This document shows, one piece after another, positions 21,225-30,708 of a DNA stretch of 64,000 nt. The notes below the pieces were generated by a model. It was given only the letters and a program-made list of their open reading frames with translations, ran no database searches and was not told the DNA's origin. The translations under genes were made by a program, and so were the position numbers. Origin of the DNA: Pomphorhynchus laevis (taxonomy: Eukaryota; Acanthocephala; Palaeacanthocephala; Echinorhynchida; Pomphorhynchidae); NCBI GenBank assembly GCA_012934845.2, contig WNNJ02000746.1, positions 124,001-188,000 of the forward strand. The letters are read 5' to 3'. Within the stretch, counting starts at the first letter, position 1. Each line of letters starts with the position of its first letter.

Positions 21225-21644
21225 CTATGAGAGCGATACACTGTTCAGCGCACGCCGAAATTCTCGGATGTTCCGGCATTCAATTGCAGATGACGGGAGT
21301 CTGTTCCAACTGTTTATTACTCGATCTCTGATATCCTGATAGTGTCGATGGACTTTTCTACGATGTTTGAGCGTTAGTCGATGTCCACGTAATTGCTCGG
21401 AGTTGCGTAGGCAAAACATGAAGTTGAGGGGATGAGTGGGCGATAAAATTGCCCTCCATACCAGCATAAGATCAGCTTTTACCAAACTTTCACAAACCGT
21501 TGAAATACCTAGGATTTCTAACTTCTGGTCAAACAACAGGTCTTTGACAGTGGGAACAAGACGAGTAGCCGATCGGAGAATTGATTCGTAAGCCACAATG
21601 TTCTTGCACAGATGTGGATACGCTGCGGGCGATGCGTATAGCAT
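21225..21644 (-). pseudogene. B2 ORF2 C-terminal region
   Basis: A 139-residue frame: LYASPAAYPHLCKNIVAYES, RSATRLVPTVKDLLFDQKLE, LRGHRLTLKHRRKVHRH, RVINSWNRLPSSAIE and FRRALNS. This is the characteristic C-terminus of CR1/Jockey-group ORF2 (compare B3 43260-43560). It overlaps the preceding frame (21907-21518), which ends in decayed sequence, so one frame change lies near 21640. Confidence 0.7.
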
Positions 21645-21906
21645 CGAGATTCGATGAGGGCCTTGTATATTATTCTGAAGCTACATGCCTCTAGTGATCC
21701 AAAAGATCGTCTAATGATGCCAATAGTACGACGGCAATTGGCCGAAACTTTATTTACGTGAGCGCTCATATCGAGCGTACTAAGCGTAGATACCCCTAAA
21801 TCATCGATATTATATGTAGAATCAATCGACATGTTTCCAATTTTATAAGAACAACGAATGTCTGGGAAGCCGATCCGCATATATCTACATTTAGTCGCAT
21901 TTATCA

Positions 21907-22437
21907 TCAGCCCATTAGATCTACACCATTTATTTTATAATCCAGGTCTTTTCGAAGAGCGCTAACATCGGAATAATCAATGATTCGTCTCCAAACCTTA
22001 ATATCATCTGCGTAGGTAACACATTCCGACGTTAAGTTGTTTGTAATATCATTTACATATATATTAAAGAGAGTCGGACTAATGGCCGATCTCTGCGGGA
22101 CGCCTGCCGTCATTATTGAGTAACCAGAAAGATAATGGCTTATGCGTACTGCAAACGAGCGGTTGCTTACGAATGATTGAATCCAGCGTAACAAAGAGCC
22201 CCGTACACCAATGTTAGATAATTTGTTTACTAGCAAATTGGGAATAACTCTATCGAATGCTTTCGATAAGTCTATAAATATCACATCTACTTTGGAACCA
22301 CTCCTCATTGAATCCACCCAGCTTGCTCTCGCTTTTACAAGGTTCGTTACCGTTGAGCGATTTGGCCTAAATCCATGCTGACTGGGGCTGAGGCGATTAT
22401 AAGCTTCAACGAAAGCGCTAAGGTGACGAAGAATCAA
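21907..22437 (-). pseudogene. B2 reverse transcriptase
   Basis: A 176-residue frame with LSPSQHGFRPNRSTVTNLVK, DVIFIDLSKAFDRV (motif A), MTAGVPQRSAISPTLFNIYV (motif B; the usual Gln-Gly is Gln-Arg here) and CVTYADDIKVWR (motif C). The Gly-to-Arg change in motif B would probably impair the enzyme. The frame stops at 21907, before MINATKCRYMRIG in the next frame. Confidence 0.75.
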
Positions 22438-22540
22438 TTTTTCTAATACCTTACAAGCTACAGATGTGAGACAGTTATAACAAAAGAATTCTTTATCCTA
22501 CAATAATCTGGAATGTATGATATCTCTTTAAAATGTTGTA

Positions 22541-22655
22541 TAGCTCGTTGTAAGATAGTCGTTAAGATCGTTGTATAGATCGTTGTATAGATCCTTGTAA
22601 GAAGATCGTCGTATAGATCATTGTAAGATCGTCGTTTAGATCGTTTAGATGAACT
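22541..22655. repeat. Minisatellite-like GATCGTTGTATA repeats
   Basis: Irregular repeats of a GATCGTTGTATA / GATCGTCGTATA unit, 12-20 bp apart, with ATCGTTTAGATCGTTTAGAT at the end. It lies between B2 and the 3'-end-like segment that is also found near 19525. Confidence 0.65.
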
Positions 22656-22745
22656 GTGAATTGTATTTATTTTAGATTGTAAGATGTTTTGTATGTTATT
22701 TATTGTAATAACTTAGTATAATCAAGACAACTTTAAATTAATAGA
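22656..22745 (+). repeat. Shared 3'-end-like segment, copy 2
   Basis: Related to 19525-19640 as described there. It ends in TTAAATTAATAGATTTTTATT. Both copies follow a stretch rich in ATCGAT or GATCG strings. Confidence 0.45.
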
Positions 22746-23212
22746 TTTTTATTCTTCCTGATAGTCCTAGCTTTAGTAGGATCTTTAAGTAGGATCCTAC
22801 TAATGAAGTAGGATCTTTCTTCTATTTTAAAAATATTTAAAGATCTGACAAAAGTTCTAGAACTTTCGATACTTATTTGCTAGTATCTACTATCATTAAA
22901 GATTTGCCCATGCTCGCTGTACAAATTGTTATGTCAGTGTGGTTCATAAGAGAAGCTACTACTTTATTCCTTTGTTTATTATGGTGAATTTATTTATTTG
23001 CAAGTTCAGCTTTTATAGCTGCTCCTGAGATAATGCTGATACACTCGACCGGTCCTTCCATATTCTTTATAAATTTTGAGATAAACACTTCTTAGCCAGA
23101 TTTAAGATTTCTGGTCTAGCTCTCAGGGAAGTATAAAATTAGGTTCCAAGTTCACCAATTCTGATTGTGTTGGTGTTAGGACTGTAGATGATCAGTTAGT
23201 GTACTGCTTTAT
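22746..23212. other. Unassigned spacer, possible decayed LTR-element fragment
   Basis: No open frame of note. Minus-strand reading around 22990-23120 gives weak resemblance to the basic C-terminal tail of an integrase, but this is too short to support a call. Confidence 0.2.
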
Positions 23213-23641
23213 TTAAAATATTGCGGGGTGTCTATTATCTGCAGGTTGTTCAATTAGCGACCCAGTTAAGTCTATATAAGGATCGGCTCTATCACGATAG
23301 ACCGGTAGATCGTTGTATTTATTATACAAATTGTACAAATACATGTAATAAACGATCATATTAATGGGATTGTGGGGCTGTTTGCTTAACAATCTATCGA
23401 TTTTGCGTATATGTAGTTCCCGTATTTGCATAAATGTTATCATATATTTGTTCTCGATATGGCCAATCAATTCATTGTAAAGATCAATTTCTATCATACT
23501 GATACAACTCGTATGTTCAATGTTACTAATTTTCCAATTATGCTTTACTTTATTAGCACTTATTAAAAGTGCGAGCTTGAGAAGTTTCTTTTCGTTGGTC
23601 TTTCGAAATTTACAACTATCATATAGTCTCAATACGCACAC
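23213..23641 (-). CDS. Hypothetical protein, 142 residues
   Basis: An open frame from ATG at 23641 to a stop at 23213. The product is rich in Ile, Leu, Tyr, Asn and Lys (for example NMIVYYMYLYNLYNKYNDLP) and looks partly helical. No catalytic motif, signal peptide or clear membrane segment is seen, and no family is recognised. Its length is notable for AT-rich DNA and it does not overlap a known element. It may be part of an LTR element, a host exon, or chance. Confidence 0.3.
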   Translation of the reverse strand: MCVLRLYDSCKFRKTNEKKLLKLALLISANKVKHNWKISNIEHTSCISMIEIDLYNELIGHIENKYMITFMQIRELHIRKIDRLLSKQPHNPINMIVYYMYLYNLYNKYNDLPVYRDRADPYIDLTGSLIEQPADNRHPAIF

Positions 23642-23815
23642 AGTTCAGTTAAGAATAATATTTAAGAATAGACAACAACGACAAAACACAACAACAGGTG
23701 ATGAAATACGAACCATCTTACGCTCACCTTTTTCCAACAATCTAAAGATAAGCAATGCTTCGTTCCAAAACACGCACGTATTTTTAAGAATACTCCCATA
23801 TTCCAATTGTCAATA
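23642..23815. other. AT-rich spacer
   Basis: Nothing recognised between the hypothetical frame and repeat R copy 2. Confidence 0.4.
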
Positions 23816-24008
23816 ATAAAGAGTACATAGGAATATTAGAATTTTATTTAAAAGAAAATTGTCATTGCGAATTTTTAGTAACGAAAGGTTCCCTTTTCCG
23901 TCTGCCAGTTAAATCATATTTTTGCTGTTATATAACATCATCAATGTGTAAGCTTTGTTTTCACTGTGCAAGCTTAAGAGTATGAAAATGTAAGACAATA
24001 ATAAAACA
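23816..24008 (+). repeat. Dispersed repeat R, copy 2
   Basis: Second copy of the repeat at 9574-9791, about nine bases in ten identical by eye, shorter by some 25 bp in the middle. Same orientation. Confidence 0.75.
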
Positions 24009-24089
24009 CATGCATAAAACAAATGGATAAAAGTCAAACAAAATAAAACTAGTAATCAAATAAAATAACTTTTTTTTTCAAAACCAGAA

Positions 24090-24500
24090 AAATGTGTACG
24101 TGCGAACAATTATCGGAGAATCAAAGCTCTAACAATTTTCATGATAAATCGCTAATTTCAAGCAAGCAGGTTAGTAAAGTTTTGTCTTTTTACTGTATAA
24201 CGGAGAGGGAGCTTCCCCTGTTCAGAAAATAGAAAATCTGGTTATCATAAAGTTGCTCGATCCTATGGAAAGGAGCAACTTATTTAATATTTTTCTACGA
24301 AAGTTTGCTTTGCAATATAAGAACAGAATCTTATTCAACTCAGTAAAGTATTTCAAAACTGAGATTAAAGCCTCTTTTTACACTGATGATCTAGCCGAAG
24401 CATATATAACTTCAATAAGAATTACCTCGATCAAGATGTTGTTATTATCAAGACGATTCAGGCGTTGATTTAAGTCAATAACATTCCAACATATCTGTCC
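24090..24500 (+). mobile_element. LINE D2 fragment (ORF1)
   Basis: Frame 24253-24468 reads RKFALQYKNRILFNSVKYFK, TEIKASFYTDDLAEAY, matching the D1 ORF1 segment at 1858-1960. Upstream, the GERELPLFRK-like reading lines up with GELLPRSPRF of D1. No other part of a D element is present; the following sequence is A6. Confidence 0.5.
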
Positions 24501-24535
24501 AGCGAGGACATCACCTCATTGGAAAATGACTCCAA

Positions 24536-24865
24536 AATCGCATATTTTGCCTAACTCTCCTGGCCCACCATTCACAACCACATCAAACTCCGCCTTCTCG
24601 TAACTTTTCGTCTTATCGTTCGGCTCCCCATCGTTCATCAACCTTCCTTTCTTAGACGACACTCGCCCCACCTCGCTATCGCTGCTTTCCCGTAATTCCC
24701 TCTTACTCCACGTTCCCAATTACTCCAACAACTACGGTCTCCGATCCTTCCTCGTCGCCGTTTCACTCGCCCGGAATCAACTCTCTCTCGACGTTCGCCG
24801 CGCTTCCTCCTTGATCACATTCAAACACCTCCTCCGTTCACACCTTCTCGACACATGATTTACAT
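24536..24865 (+). mobile_element. A-type LINE A6, 3' end only
   Basis: This is the last 330 bp or so of an A element close to A1: TCCTGGCCCACCATTCACAA, CCCATCGTTCATCAACCTTC and CACATGATTTACATTTTTAT all have counterparts at 8845-9150. Frames are broken by small deletions. It ends just before the B4 fragment, without the usual GCATTTGCCAC tail. Confidence 0.75.
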
Positions 24866-25250
24866 TTTTATCACTGCAAATATTTCCATAAATCGTTTCT
24901 CGTCTTCTTGATGATCCATGTCTTTAATAATTTTTTCGAACAAATGCAGACTCCGGGTGGAAGCAATTTCCTCAGGCAGAGAATTCCACATATTAAGTAC
25001 CCTGTGCGACAGTCTCCAGCATTTTGGATACCTACCATGCCTTGTTTTATAGACAGTTTTGCATTGAATTCTTAGCAAATATAATCGAGATGCATAATCC
25101 AATCTCGCATTCGAAAATAAACGAGAACCTCACCTTAGGACTGACTCTATATCTGTCCTTTCTTGTTTGGTGACTGGGAAAGAAACCTGAATTGCATTGG
25201 GTTGGAACAACCAGTTATTACTGCCCCTCCGGCATTAAAGGGATAAAAAG
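24866..25250 (-). mobile_element. B-type LINE B4, 3' end only
   Basis: Minus-strand frame 25102-24860 reads YASRLYLLRIQCKTVYKTRH, GRYPKCWRLSHRVLNMWNSL, PEEIASTRSLHLFEKI, the C-terminal end of a CR1/Jockey ORF2. Sequence from 25103 to 25250 may extend it but is decayed. Confidence 0.65.
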
Positions 25251-25269
25251 GAGGAGCTTCTGCTCCGAA

Positions 25270-25969
25270 CTTCCACCGGTCAAAGTTCTTTCGCAAAAAA
25301 ATCACGAATGATATTGTGTCTTATCGTTGACAGTCCACCAGCTTGGCAAGCTAGTGCATGACATGTGCTTAACGTTGGCCACATAGACAGAAAGCTGTAG
25401 CATTAAGAGGGTGCAAACAATATCTGAATGCGAGTGCGTCTTGGAATTGATTTTTACTCAAGTGATTTTTTAGGTATTCTGACGGCCGCGCAGATAACCA
25501 GGTGAATGCTCCCTTTACCGATGCAAAAGTTAAACACTTGTTACTGCCCTCATCGCTGCAACACGTTATTTCATTTTCAGGCTTTCATTGGATTTTGTTC
25601 TCGCTAGCTTAATTTCGCGCGAAATTCGCATCTGTCTGAGTAAAAGTTCGTAACCCACAAAATCATCCAAGAGCGATCGAGACATCAAGTGGGACCATCC
25701 GTATTCCGCTTCTGCCCTTCTGGACGGTGATCGAATGCCCAGACCTCTAATTCCTACTGGCAAATATAACATTGCCTTAACATGGCAGTCGAGGGAAGCA
25801 CCAGTTGATGCTGGAATTATCTTTCAATTCAAGAATTGAGATAGGCGATAATAATTTCCCCTGGTCAAACTGCACGTGCGTTGGACGAAAGACCACTTGA
25901 ATTGAATAGCTTGTGTCAGAGCAACAAAAGCCATGTAGGGATCTTCATTGGCAACTTTAAATATATCTC
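25270..25969 (-). pseudogene. C3 thumb, knuckle and RLE remnant
   Basis: The thumb is recognisable from DPYMAFVALTQAIQFKW (about 25950-25890) and from frame 25772-25566 (LPVGIRGLGIRSPSRRAEAE). The Cys knuckle is poorly kept (CLCGQ), and HALACQAGGLSTIRHNIIRD gives the RHN motif of the endonuclease. The catalytic D...D...K part is missing beyond 25270. Confidence 0.65.
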
Positions 25970-25992
25970 TAACTTTAAAAAAAGTTAGAGAT
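25965..25992. repeat. 12-bp perfect inverted repeat at A3 5' junction
   Basis: ATCTCTAACTTT at 25965-25976 (C element plus target duplication) is followed by AAAA and its exact reverse complement AAAGTTAGAGAT at 25981-25992. The right arm belongs to the inserted DNA, so the first bases of the insert copy the flanking target in inverted form. Confidence 0.85.
25970..25976 (+). repeat. Target-site duplication of A3, left (TAACTTT)
   Basis: TAACTTT at 25970-25976 matches TAACTTT at 30709-30715 after the A3 (ATT)n tail; the first T and A of the right copy could also be tail. Confidence 0.75.
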
Positions 25993-26006
25993 CTAAAATA
26001 TATACA

Positions 26007-26250
26007 TTCCAGATTATTCCTGTCAGTTCCAGATTATTCCTGTCAGTTCCAGATTATTCCTGTCAGTTCCAGATTATTCCTGTCAGTTCCAGATTATTTC
26101 TGTCAGTTCCAGATTATTCCTGTCAGTTCCAGATTATTCCTGTCAGTTCCAGATTATTCCTGTCAGTTCCAGATTATTCCTGTCAGTTCCAGATTATTCC
26201 TGTCAGTTCCAGATTATTCCTGTCAGTTCCAGATTATTCCTGTCAGTTCC
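26007..26250 (+). repeat. 20-bp tandem array, 12 units
   Basis: The unit TGTCAGTTCCAGATTATTCC is repeated with a 20-bp period, with a single difference in one unit. It lies in the 5' leader of A3. Because 20 is not a multiple of three, all frames read the same periodic peptide; it is not coding. Position and form recall the monomer arrays that act as promoters in some LINE 5' UTRs, which is an inference. Confidence 0.95.
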
Positions 26251-26295
26251 GCTCGCTACGCTCGCGGATTGAGCTCAATCTATCGATAAAAGGTC

Positions 26296-27621
26296 ATACC
26301 TAAAAAAGCGCGATCTCAGATCCCTGTTCCTAATCAAGAATCTTCCACATCGGAATGCAATGATGGTTATACCAGCTTTGAAGTTGGATGCGATTCCAAA
26401 GATTGCGATGTATGGACACTTGTTCGTGTTAAAATATACGACCACTCGGTGTATAAACGAAAACATTCCACTTGCGGTTTTTGTACATCAGTACGACTAC
26501 TACAGGTATCCTGCTCATCTACTCCTGTATCACACACGACCACTCAGACCAATGCTGTTTTAGATGTTTCCCTCGCATCAACACCTGACTTCGCATCATA
26601 TAATCCCATTATTAAACCTACTCTCTCACACACTCCTCGTTCAACTACGTACCAAACTTCCATTAATCTTTCTCATTCTAACAATGCTAACGGTAAAGCT
26701 TTTCATCTCGTACCTCCTCTTTCCTATTCCTCCCCCAATCTAAATAAATCTCAAACTTCTTTATTCTCCTCACGTACTCCTTACTCGACCTCTCCTGTAT
26801 CACCTCTCAATAATTTACACCCTTCCATCAAAATCATTTCCAGTAACATTTCCGATCAACTGATTCAACACTCCATTCCTGTCACTTATGCCCCAACCTA
26901 TTTTAATTCCCCTTACTCTACCTCACACGTAACACTACCAAATAATTTAAATCCTTCATTTAAAATCATATCCAGTCACATCTCTGATCAACCGATTCAA
27001 CACCCCGCTCCTGTCACACTTGCTCCAACCAATATTAGCTCTTTATCAAGCACCCCTGTCATTTCCACTTCTATCTGCTCATCTACCTCGACTCCTACCA
27101 GCTCTGTCCGTCCACCACTTCCACGAAATCGTTTTCCTTCGCGCGATCGCTGTATAATCATATCAAACTTAAAGCTTTCCGAATCTGCTTCTCCACAATC
27201 TCGCCTCGATGATGATGTATCTGCTTTCAGGTCTATCCTAGCAACCATTCTTCCTGATGATAACCCATCACTCTTCAATAATATCGCTCCTGTATACTTT
27301 ATTCGTTTAAACAAATCCACTAAATCCAATCATCTCAGTCCTCCACTCTTAAAAATCGTTTTCCGACATAGTTCACATGCCTCTTCGGTACTCTCCCAAC
27401 GTTTTAAACTTCTTACCACTTCATCTACTTGCCGTATCTTTCCTGACCGCTCCCCTTCTGATATTGCCCAGCTCAATTTAGCTCGCATTGAAAAACATCG
27501 ACGTGAAACAAACGGCGAGTCATCCTTATCTATACGTCAAATCAATGGAAATTTTAACGTTCTTCACACAAGGCCAAAAATTCAATGGCGTCCCATCTCT
27601 CCCCCTTGTCTTCTTCGCTAG
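26296..27621 (+). CDS. A3 ORF1 protein
   Basis: The frame is open from about 26296 (ATA where ATG is expected, after a stop at 26287-26289) to the stop at 27621. N-terminal Cys cluster: GCDSKDCDVWTLVRV then HSTCGFC, like the B3 ORF1 head (C-x4-C-x2-W ... C-x2-C). A long Ser/Thr/Pro-rich middle carries an imperfect repeat (NNLHPSIKIISSNISDQ and NNLNPSFKIISSHISDQ). The C-terminal domain CIIISNLKLSESASPQSRLD, DDVSAFRSIL, YFIRLNKSTKSNH, LKIVFRHSSHA matches B ORF1s and is typical of CR1-like LINEs. Probably the RNA-binding partner of ORF2. Confidence 0.7.
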   Translation: MPKKARSQIPVPNQESSTSECNDGYTSFEVGCDSKDCDVWTLVRVKIYDHSVYKRKHSTCGFCTSVRLLQVSCSSTPVSHTTTQTNAVLDVSLASTPDFASYNPIIKPTLSHTPRSTTYQTSINLSHSNNANGKAFHLVPPLSYSSPNLNKSQTSLFSSRTPYSTSPVSPLNNLHPSIKIISSNISDQLIQHSIPVTYAPTYFNSPYSTSHVTLPNNLNPSFKIISSHISDQPIQHPAPVTLAPTNISSLSSTPVISTSICSSTSTPTSSVRPPLPRNRFPSRDRCIIISNLKLSESASPQSRLDDDVSAFRSILATILPDDNPSLFNNIAPVYFIRLNKSTKSNHLSPPLLKIVFRHSSHASSVLSQRFKLLTTSSTCRIFPDRSPSDIAQLNLARIEKHRRETNGESSLSIRQINGNFNVLHTRPKIQWRPISPPCLLR

Positions 27622-29379
27622 TCGATCTCGCTCCTAAGCATACTTTTCGTCTTAGTCTATTCAATACTCGCTCCATTCTTCATAAAGCTGATATGCTTCT
27701 CGATATCTTTGATCAATTATCTATCGATATTCTTTGTATTACCGAATCCTGGCACTGACTCCGACGATCTTGATATTCGTCATCTATGTCGCTCTGGTTG
27801 TTCTCTAGATAAATCAGCTCGTCCAATTGCCTCTCATACATCTACTACTTTTAACCATGGCGGTATTGTTGCCATTGCTCGTCACCCAATGTCTTTACGT
27901 AAAATTAACGTTAACATCCGTTACACCTCGTTCGAATTACTCATATGCAGATTATCAACTCCTTTCCCTCTGGAACTTGTGATTGTATACCGTCCAGGTT
28001 CAGCTTCCCCCTCACGTATCTTCTTTAACGACCTTGCCGATCTTATGTCTCACTGTTCATTGTTTTATACTCCTTCTTTTGTTCTCGGTGACTTTAACAT
28101 TCGTCTTGATTGCCCGACTGACTCGGACTCTATCACTTTAAGTAACCTGTTTTCTGATTTTAACTATAAATTACTTTCAACAAGCCATACTCATAGTCTC
28201 GGCGGTGCTCTCGACATCATTGCTGTCCCCAGCTGCTTCAATGACTATACTTCCTTGTCAATTACTGATCCTGGTTTGTCCGATCATTTCCTTGTCACTC
28301 TTACTCTTACTCGTCCCCATCCTCCTTCTCCGCCTTTACCTTTATCTACACCAAGTCGACCCTGGAAGCTTCTCGATATCCCTGTTCTCTGCACAGCCTT
28401 ACTCAATTCTTCACTCTTTTCACTTCCTCTTAACTATCTCTCTCCCGATGATCTCTGCATTCTGTTTGATTCTGAACTTATGTCTATCATCAATAAACTT
28501 CTGCCTAGTCGACTTCGACGCTCTCAGCGCTTGCGCCATGCTCCCTGGTTCGATTCTGAATGTAGTCTTTCTGAGCGTCGACTCCGTCACTCTTTTCGTG
28601 TGTATAATCGCTTTCTTAAACGTTCTCCCAACTCACTCGCTCCTAATCTCCGTGATTCCTACTTTTCTCTACGCCGTTCACATCTTATTCTTATACGTAC
28701 TAAACGTACTATCTTTTGGCGAAATCAACTCGAGTCATCTTCCAACTCTAAATCTCATTGGAAAATCTTAAACTCAATTCTTTCACGATCATCTACTTCT
28801 TGTAATATAAATCCTGATGAATTCTCTTCTTATCTACAAACTAAGCTATCTAATTTACTTTCCCTACTACCCACAGCCCCCTTGTACCTTCGCTTCTCTT
28901 TAAATGCTTCCCTCCCGGAGCTATTCCACCTTCTTCCCGTTTCATCTGATGAAGTCTCTTCGGTTCTGCTGTCATTACCTAATGAAACCTATCCCTCTGA
29001 CCCGATTCCCACTCACTTGCTTAAAAATATCTGCTCCTCTATCTTACCCTTCCTAACCACATTGTTCAACTCGTCCATCCGTAGCCGTACATTTCCTTCC
29101 ATCTGGAAATGCGCCACTGTTCGTCATCTTATCAAAAAGCAATCTCTCAACTCCTCACTACCATCTTCGTACCGTCCAATCTCACTTCACCCGAGCATCT
29201 CTAAACTTCTTGAGCGTCTCGTTCTTAAGCAAGTTAATATATATATATCTTTTCCTATAATTTATTTCTTCCCTTCCAAGCCGCTTTTCGCTCGAATCAC
29301 TCTATTGAAATTGCCTGTCTTAAAGTTTATAATGACTTACTCTGCAGTGCTTCAAACGACAAATCTGATCCCATTTTAA
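27585..29379 (+). pseudogene. A3 ORF2 first part: APE endonuclease, linker, RT fingers
   Basis: It starts at ATG 27585 (MASHLSPLSSSLVDL), the same start as A4 ORF2. SLFNTRSIL and ILCITESWH are the first nuclease motifs. A 2-bp deletion after TGGCAC shifts the frame to 27709-29379, which carries LVIVYRPGSASPS, FVLGDFNIRLD, ALDIIAVPS and GLSDHFLV, all catalytic motifs of an APE nuclease. Then HAPWFDSECSLSERRLRHS (linker), FLTTLFNSSIRSRTFPSIWK and SSYRPISLHPSISKLLERL (RT fingers). The frame is lost near 29240 and at the 130-bp insert. Confidence 0.8.
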
Positions 29380-29472
29380 CAATTTATCTGCTTGACTTAT
29401 TCATTTTTGTTTGTGGACTTGTAAGCGTACAGCTTGTACGCATTTGCCACATTAAATAAATTTGTATTATTA
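29343..29472 (+). mobile_element. 130-bp A-family 3'-end insert inside A3
   Basis: TGCAGTGCTTCAAACGAC through GCATTTGCCACATTAAATAA and (ATT)n is the last 130 bp of the A family, same strand, flanked by TTACTC at 29337-29342 and 29473-29478. It is therefore a tiny 5'-truncated insertion of the family into itself, between NDLL and ISRD of the RT. The same insert at the same place is in A4 (43996-44125). Confidence 0.9.
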
Positions 29473-30540
29473 TTACTCATCTCGCGCGATCATAAATTAT
29501 GTAGTGTCATAGTTTCTCTTGATCTATCGTCTGCTTTTGACATCGTCGATCACTCGATTCTTCTACATCGCCTTCGTCATGATTATGGCTTCTCTTTACC
29601 CACTGTATCATGGTTTTCTTCATATCTATTAAACCGTACATTTCGCGTATATTCTAACTCTTCTCTCTCCCATCCTTCGTCCATTCCGTCCGGTGTTCCA
29701 CAAGGCTCCGTATTAGGCCCTATACTTTTCTCTCTTCTTCTTGGTGATTTGTCTTCGATTTCTCATAAATTTAACTTCCATGTTATGCAATATGCTGATG
29801 ACATTCTCATCTATGCTCATGCACCTGTTTATCGTATTCACGATCTTAGTGTTTCCGCTTCGGACTGTCTTGTCTCAATTTCCAATCATCTTTCTTCCCT
29901 TCGCCTTTCTCTGAATCCTGATAAATCCAAAATTATGTGGATCCTACTTCGACGCCTCGGCTTCGAACCTCCCTCCGTATCATTAAATTCTACAATTCTT
30001 CCTATCGTTGATAATCTCGTTTTCCTAGGCTTTCATTTTGACAACCGACTTTCACTTAAACCTTTCGTTAGAGATAAAGTACGCTCATCTACCTTGATAC
30101 TCCGCAACCTCCGTCAAGTTCGTAGATTGATCGATTTTCCTTCTTGTATGACTCTCATATCATCTCTCCTTTTTTCTAGACTCGATTATTGTCTTAGTCT
30201 ATTTTCCAACTCACCTAAATCAACTCTTCTTCCTCTACAACGCATCGTCAACGCCGCTGTCCGAATTCTCTTCCGTCTTCGTAGTTTTTATCATACATCC
30301 TACCATCTTGCTTCTCTCGATTTGCCTACAATTTATTGTCGTGTTCAAATTCGTCTTCTTATCGTTGCTTTCCGCCTTGTGACCTTTCATACCCCTTCAT
30401 TTCTCAACCTTCCTTTTCTTGATAATTCTCGTCCTGTTTACTGTTCCCTGCGTTCCTGTAATTCCCTTCTTTTACATGTCCCAAACTACTCTACCTCCTT
30501 CGGACTCCGCTCCTTCCTGGTGGCTGCTCCTCTATCGTGA
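29473..30540 (+). pseudogene. A3 ORF2 second part: RT palm, thumb, C-terminus
   Basis: From TCTCGCGCGATCAT the frame reads SRDHKLCSVIVSLDLSSAFD (motif A), PSGVPQGSVLGPILFSLLLG (motif B), VMQYADDILIYAHAP (motif C, intact) and the thumb FLGFHFDNRLSLKPF. It ends at TGA 30538-30540 where A2 has TGG; the following 38 residues of the family C-terminus are thereby cut off. The open frame extends back to 29434 only through the insert. Confidence 0.8.
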
Positions 30541-30708
30541 AATCATCTGCCCATTCATATACGCCAATCAACTTCTCTGCAGTGCTTCAAACGACAAATC
30601 CGATCCCATTTTAACAATTTATCTGCTTGACTTTTTCATTTTTGTTTGTGGACTTGTAAGCGTACAGCTTGTACGCATTTGCCACATTAAATAAATTTGT
30701 ATTATTAT

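Larger units (their letters stand above)
21128..22540 (-). mobile_element. B-type LINE B2, 5'-truncated
   Basis: Minus-strand parts: a fragment of the pre-RT region (SYIPDYC near 22515), RT (22437-21907), connection and thumb (21907-21518), C-terminal end (21644-21225), and a tail next to the C2 tail (TAATAATAATAATTTTTT in minus orientation). Compared with B3 it lacks ORF1 and the endonuclease. The sequence between SYIPD and SVACKVLEK is shortened by a deletion. Confidence 0.75.
25977..30708 (+). mobile_element. A-type LINE A3, near full length, inserted in C3/C4
   Basis: Structure: fold-back start, 20-bp tandem array (26007-26250), leader, ORF1 (about 26296-27621), ORF2 with endonuclease (27585 on), a 130-bp self-insert (29343-29472), RT and C-terminus to 30540, and a 3' UTR ending GCATTTGCCACATTAAATAA then (ATT)n. 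Target duplications flank it. ORF1 and ORF2 overlap by 37 bp. Breaks: a possible lost start (ATA for ATG), a 2-bp deletion in the endonuclease, a slip in a TA run near 29240, the insert, and a TGG-to-TGA change near the end. Otherwise close to A4, so fairly young. Confidence 0.9.

Noticed and set aside
22990-23120. Integrase-like C-terminal tail on the minus strand
   Set aside because: Resemblance is short and weak, without catalytic core nearby.
26007-26250. CRISPR-like repeats
   Set aside because: The units are directly adjacent with no spacers, and the context is a eukaryotic LINE leader.
25948-26289. 113-codon frame with a 20-residue repeating peptide (PDYSCQFQIIPVSSRLFLSV)
   Set aside because: It is the 20-bp tandem array read through; every frame gives the same peptide, and it has no start context. 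Not a gene.
26997-27329. Minus-strand frame of 110 codons opposite A3 ORF1
   Set aside because: Antisense shadow of ORF1, whose sense strand carries the conserved CR1-type domain. The same applies to 46141-46437.
28205-28771. 188-codon frame (also at 44699-45265 minus)
   Set aside because: Overlaps the A3/A4 endonuclease-linker frame in another phase; low-complexity Leu/Ser-rich, the same in both copies only because the DNA is the same.
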